This document shows positions 62,480 through 64,000 of a stretch of DNA of 64,000 nt, piece after piece (within the stretch, counting starts at the first letter, position 1; every line of letters starts with the position of its first letter). The position numbers were made by a program, and so were the translations under genes. The DNA lies in assembly GCA_021397835.1 (NCBI GenBank), contig JAJFZO010000230.1, positions 2,350,001-2,414,000 of the forward strand, given 5' to 3'. The notes under the pieces are model-generated. The model did no database searches. It worked only from the letters and a program-made list of their open reading frames with translations, and was not told the DNA's origin. The DNA is from Moringa oleifera (Eukaryota > Streptophyta > Magnoliopsida > Brassicales > Moringaceae).

Positions 62480-63730
62480 GCTTAAAGGCTAACATTCTAA
62501 TTCAATTAGATTCATTTAAAACTCAACGATAAATTTCTCAAAATATGTTCTGTTTCATAATTCTTATAAGACAATTAAGAAATATGATTTGATATTTTAT
62601 CTTAGTTAATCATATAAATATAATTAAAATTTTTGTAGGGTAAAATTCAATATATTAAATATGATTAACCATGATTAATGTCGTTTATATCATAAGTGAT
62701 CAAAAAACACTCTAAGTACAATTTTGCATAATTAAATATGGTGTAGCAAATCTTTAATCAATTAAAGTTATACAAATCACTCGACACTTAATTTATGCAT
62801 AAACTTGTTCATATAAATTTCATGAAAGAACATAATTTCAATTTTATGTACTATAAATTATTTTTTCTTAATTACATATATAATACATCATATATAGAAG
62901 ATTGACATAATTTAAGCCCATTGATATCTTATGGATTGATCCTCACAAAATAGTAAATTTATATTTTTGGGTAAATGTCATTTTAAAACCTAAGTCTTAC
63001 TCTATCTCTAATAAAATTTGACTTTTAAAACATTTTCATATGAACCCCAATATACTGATTTTGTCCAACATGGACTTTAGTGAACTATTATGAAAAATTA
63101 ACAGTATTTTTGTTATTAAAGTACTTAAAAAAAATTTCTCAAATAGATTCTAAATATATTTTAATTTTATTTATCAAATTTAAATAAATTTTAATTTTTG
63201 TTTTAATTTTTTTGATATTATAATTTTTTTAAAAAATATTTTTATGACTTAATAAATAAATTTTAATTTTTTTATGAAGAGTTTGAATATTTCTTTACAT
63301 CTATGAAAAATTTTAAGTTAAAATTTGTTATAAAGATTTCAAATTTGAATATCATTGAACATTTTGATAAGATTCAATTTAATTCAAATTGATATATTAG
63401 GAATTATTTGAAGACGTTTTAAAATCAAAATTTGATTTGAGAAAGAATAAAATATAAAATGACATTTATTCTATAATTTTTATTTATAAAGTACTAAAAT
63501 TTTAATCTAATGTCCTAGAATAACATGTTGCTTTTCTAAAAGTGAGTCTAAACATCATACTATTTCCCATAAACAAGTCCAAACACTACGTTGTTTTTTC
63601 TTCATAACATTTAAACAACATGTAGTATGGTGTTGTCTTTAACCTCTATTTGAGTTCTTTTGACCCCTTTGGGATCTGATTAATTTTAAGCATTTTAGGC
63701 GTAAATTTAACATTTTAAATCATAAAAATG
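62480..63730. repeat. Second copy of the dispersed repeat (uninterrupted by CACTA)
   Basis: Runs continuously across the position where the other copy (22,030-22,324 plus 33,575-34,070) is split by the CACTA element. It contains its own inserted segment at 62,974-63,467. Confidence 0.6.
62974..63467. mobile_element. MITE-like insertion with 13 bp terminal inverted repeats
   Basis: Begins AAATGTCATTTTA and ends TAAAATGACATTT, which are exact reverse complements. The 494-base interior is A+T-rich and non-coding. The same segment is absent from the paralogous repeat copy at 33,770. A target duplication is not clear. Confidence 0.55.
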
Positions 63731-64000
63731 TTATAAATCTAATTTTTTTTAATGATTTTTAACGTTAATTTTCATAATCAACAACTTCAATAAGGTTTCC
63801 TCAAATTATATAAAATTCAATATGGAGTAAAATTTTTATTCTGATAGCAAATGTAAGTTAAGTAATGACCTAAACATGCTTATTATAGACTTAAACAACA
63901 TATAAATCAAGTGTGAAATTAAAATATATCGAAGCTTACCTCCCAACATTTAAAACTTTTATAATTTGGTTTAAAGCTTTGAATAAGATTCTTCTAAACT
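63731..64000. other. A+T-rich end of window, nothing recognised
   Basis: No coding signal or repeat partner noticed. Confidence 0.4.

Overview
This is an A+T-rich nuclear window from a flowering plant, most likely a eudicot. The gene contents (patellin, Mic10, a plastid-type dienelactone hydrolase), GT/AG introns and the mix of Ty3/gypsy, Copia, CACTA, hAT and MULE remnants all point that way. I cannot name the species. Nothing bacterial or organellar is seen.

Three host genes are well supported. A four-exon patellin (SEC14/CRAL-TRIO plus GOLD) lies on the minus strand at 11,102-13,369. A three-exon Mic10 gene (mitochondrial cristae organiser) lies on the plus strand at 38,797-42,993. A carboxymethylenebutenolidase/dienelactone-hydrolase gene lies on the minus strand at 44,140-48,807, with a likely transit-peptide exon separated by a 3.4 kb intron that holds a decayed LINE fragment. 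A fourth locus at about 9.65-10.35 kb has exon-like base composition and one good intron, but I do not recognise its product. These genes have no apparent pathway link.

The rest is mostly layered transposon debris. In order: a Ty3/gypsy gag-protease remnant (1-1,640, minus); a short hAT derivative (about 1.69-2.26 kb); a Tat-like Ty3/gypsy remnant with a decayed antisense extra ORF (about 2.36-8.28 kb); a 3.4 kb LTR pair without recognisable pol (13,972-17,400); a MULE remnant (18.7-20.9 kb); an 11.25 kb CACTA/EnSpm element with terminal repeats, subterminal repeats, a TNPD-like transposase and a Ptta/En/Spm-type gene (22,325-33,574); a hAT transposase relic (34.4-38.0 kb); a Kaonashi-like MULE with a Ulp1/C48 protease gene convergent with a mudrA transposase (about 49.2-57.9 kb); and a Copia relic with an internal tandem duplication (59.2-62.3 kb).

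Several elements inside the window explain one another. The hAT relic shares both end regions with the short hAT derivative, which looks like its internal-deletion form. The flanks of the CACTA element are homologous to a continuous stretch near 62.5-63.7 kb, which acts as an empty-site paralogue. The Ulp1-MULE carries GTACGA-type short repeats in its non-coding parts. All coordinates, splice sites and homologies were read by eye; no alignment or database search was run.
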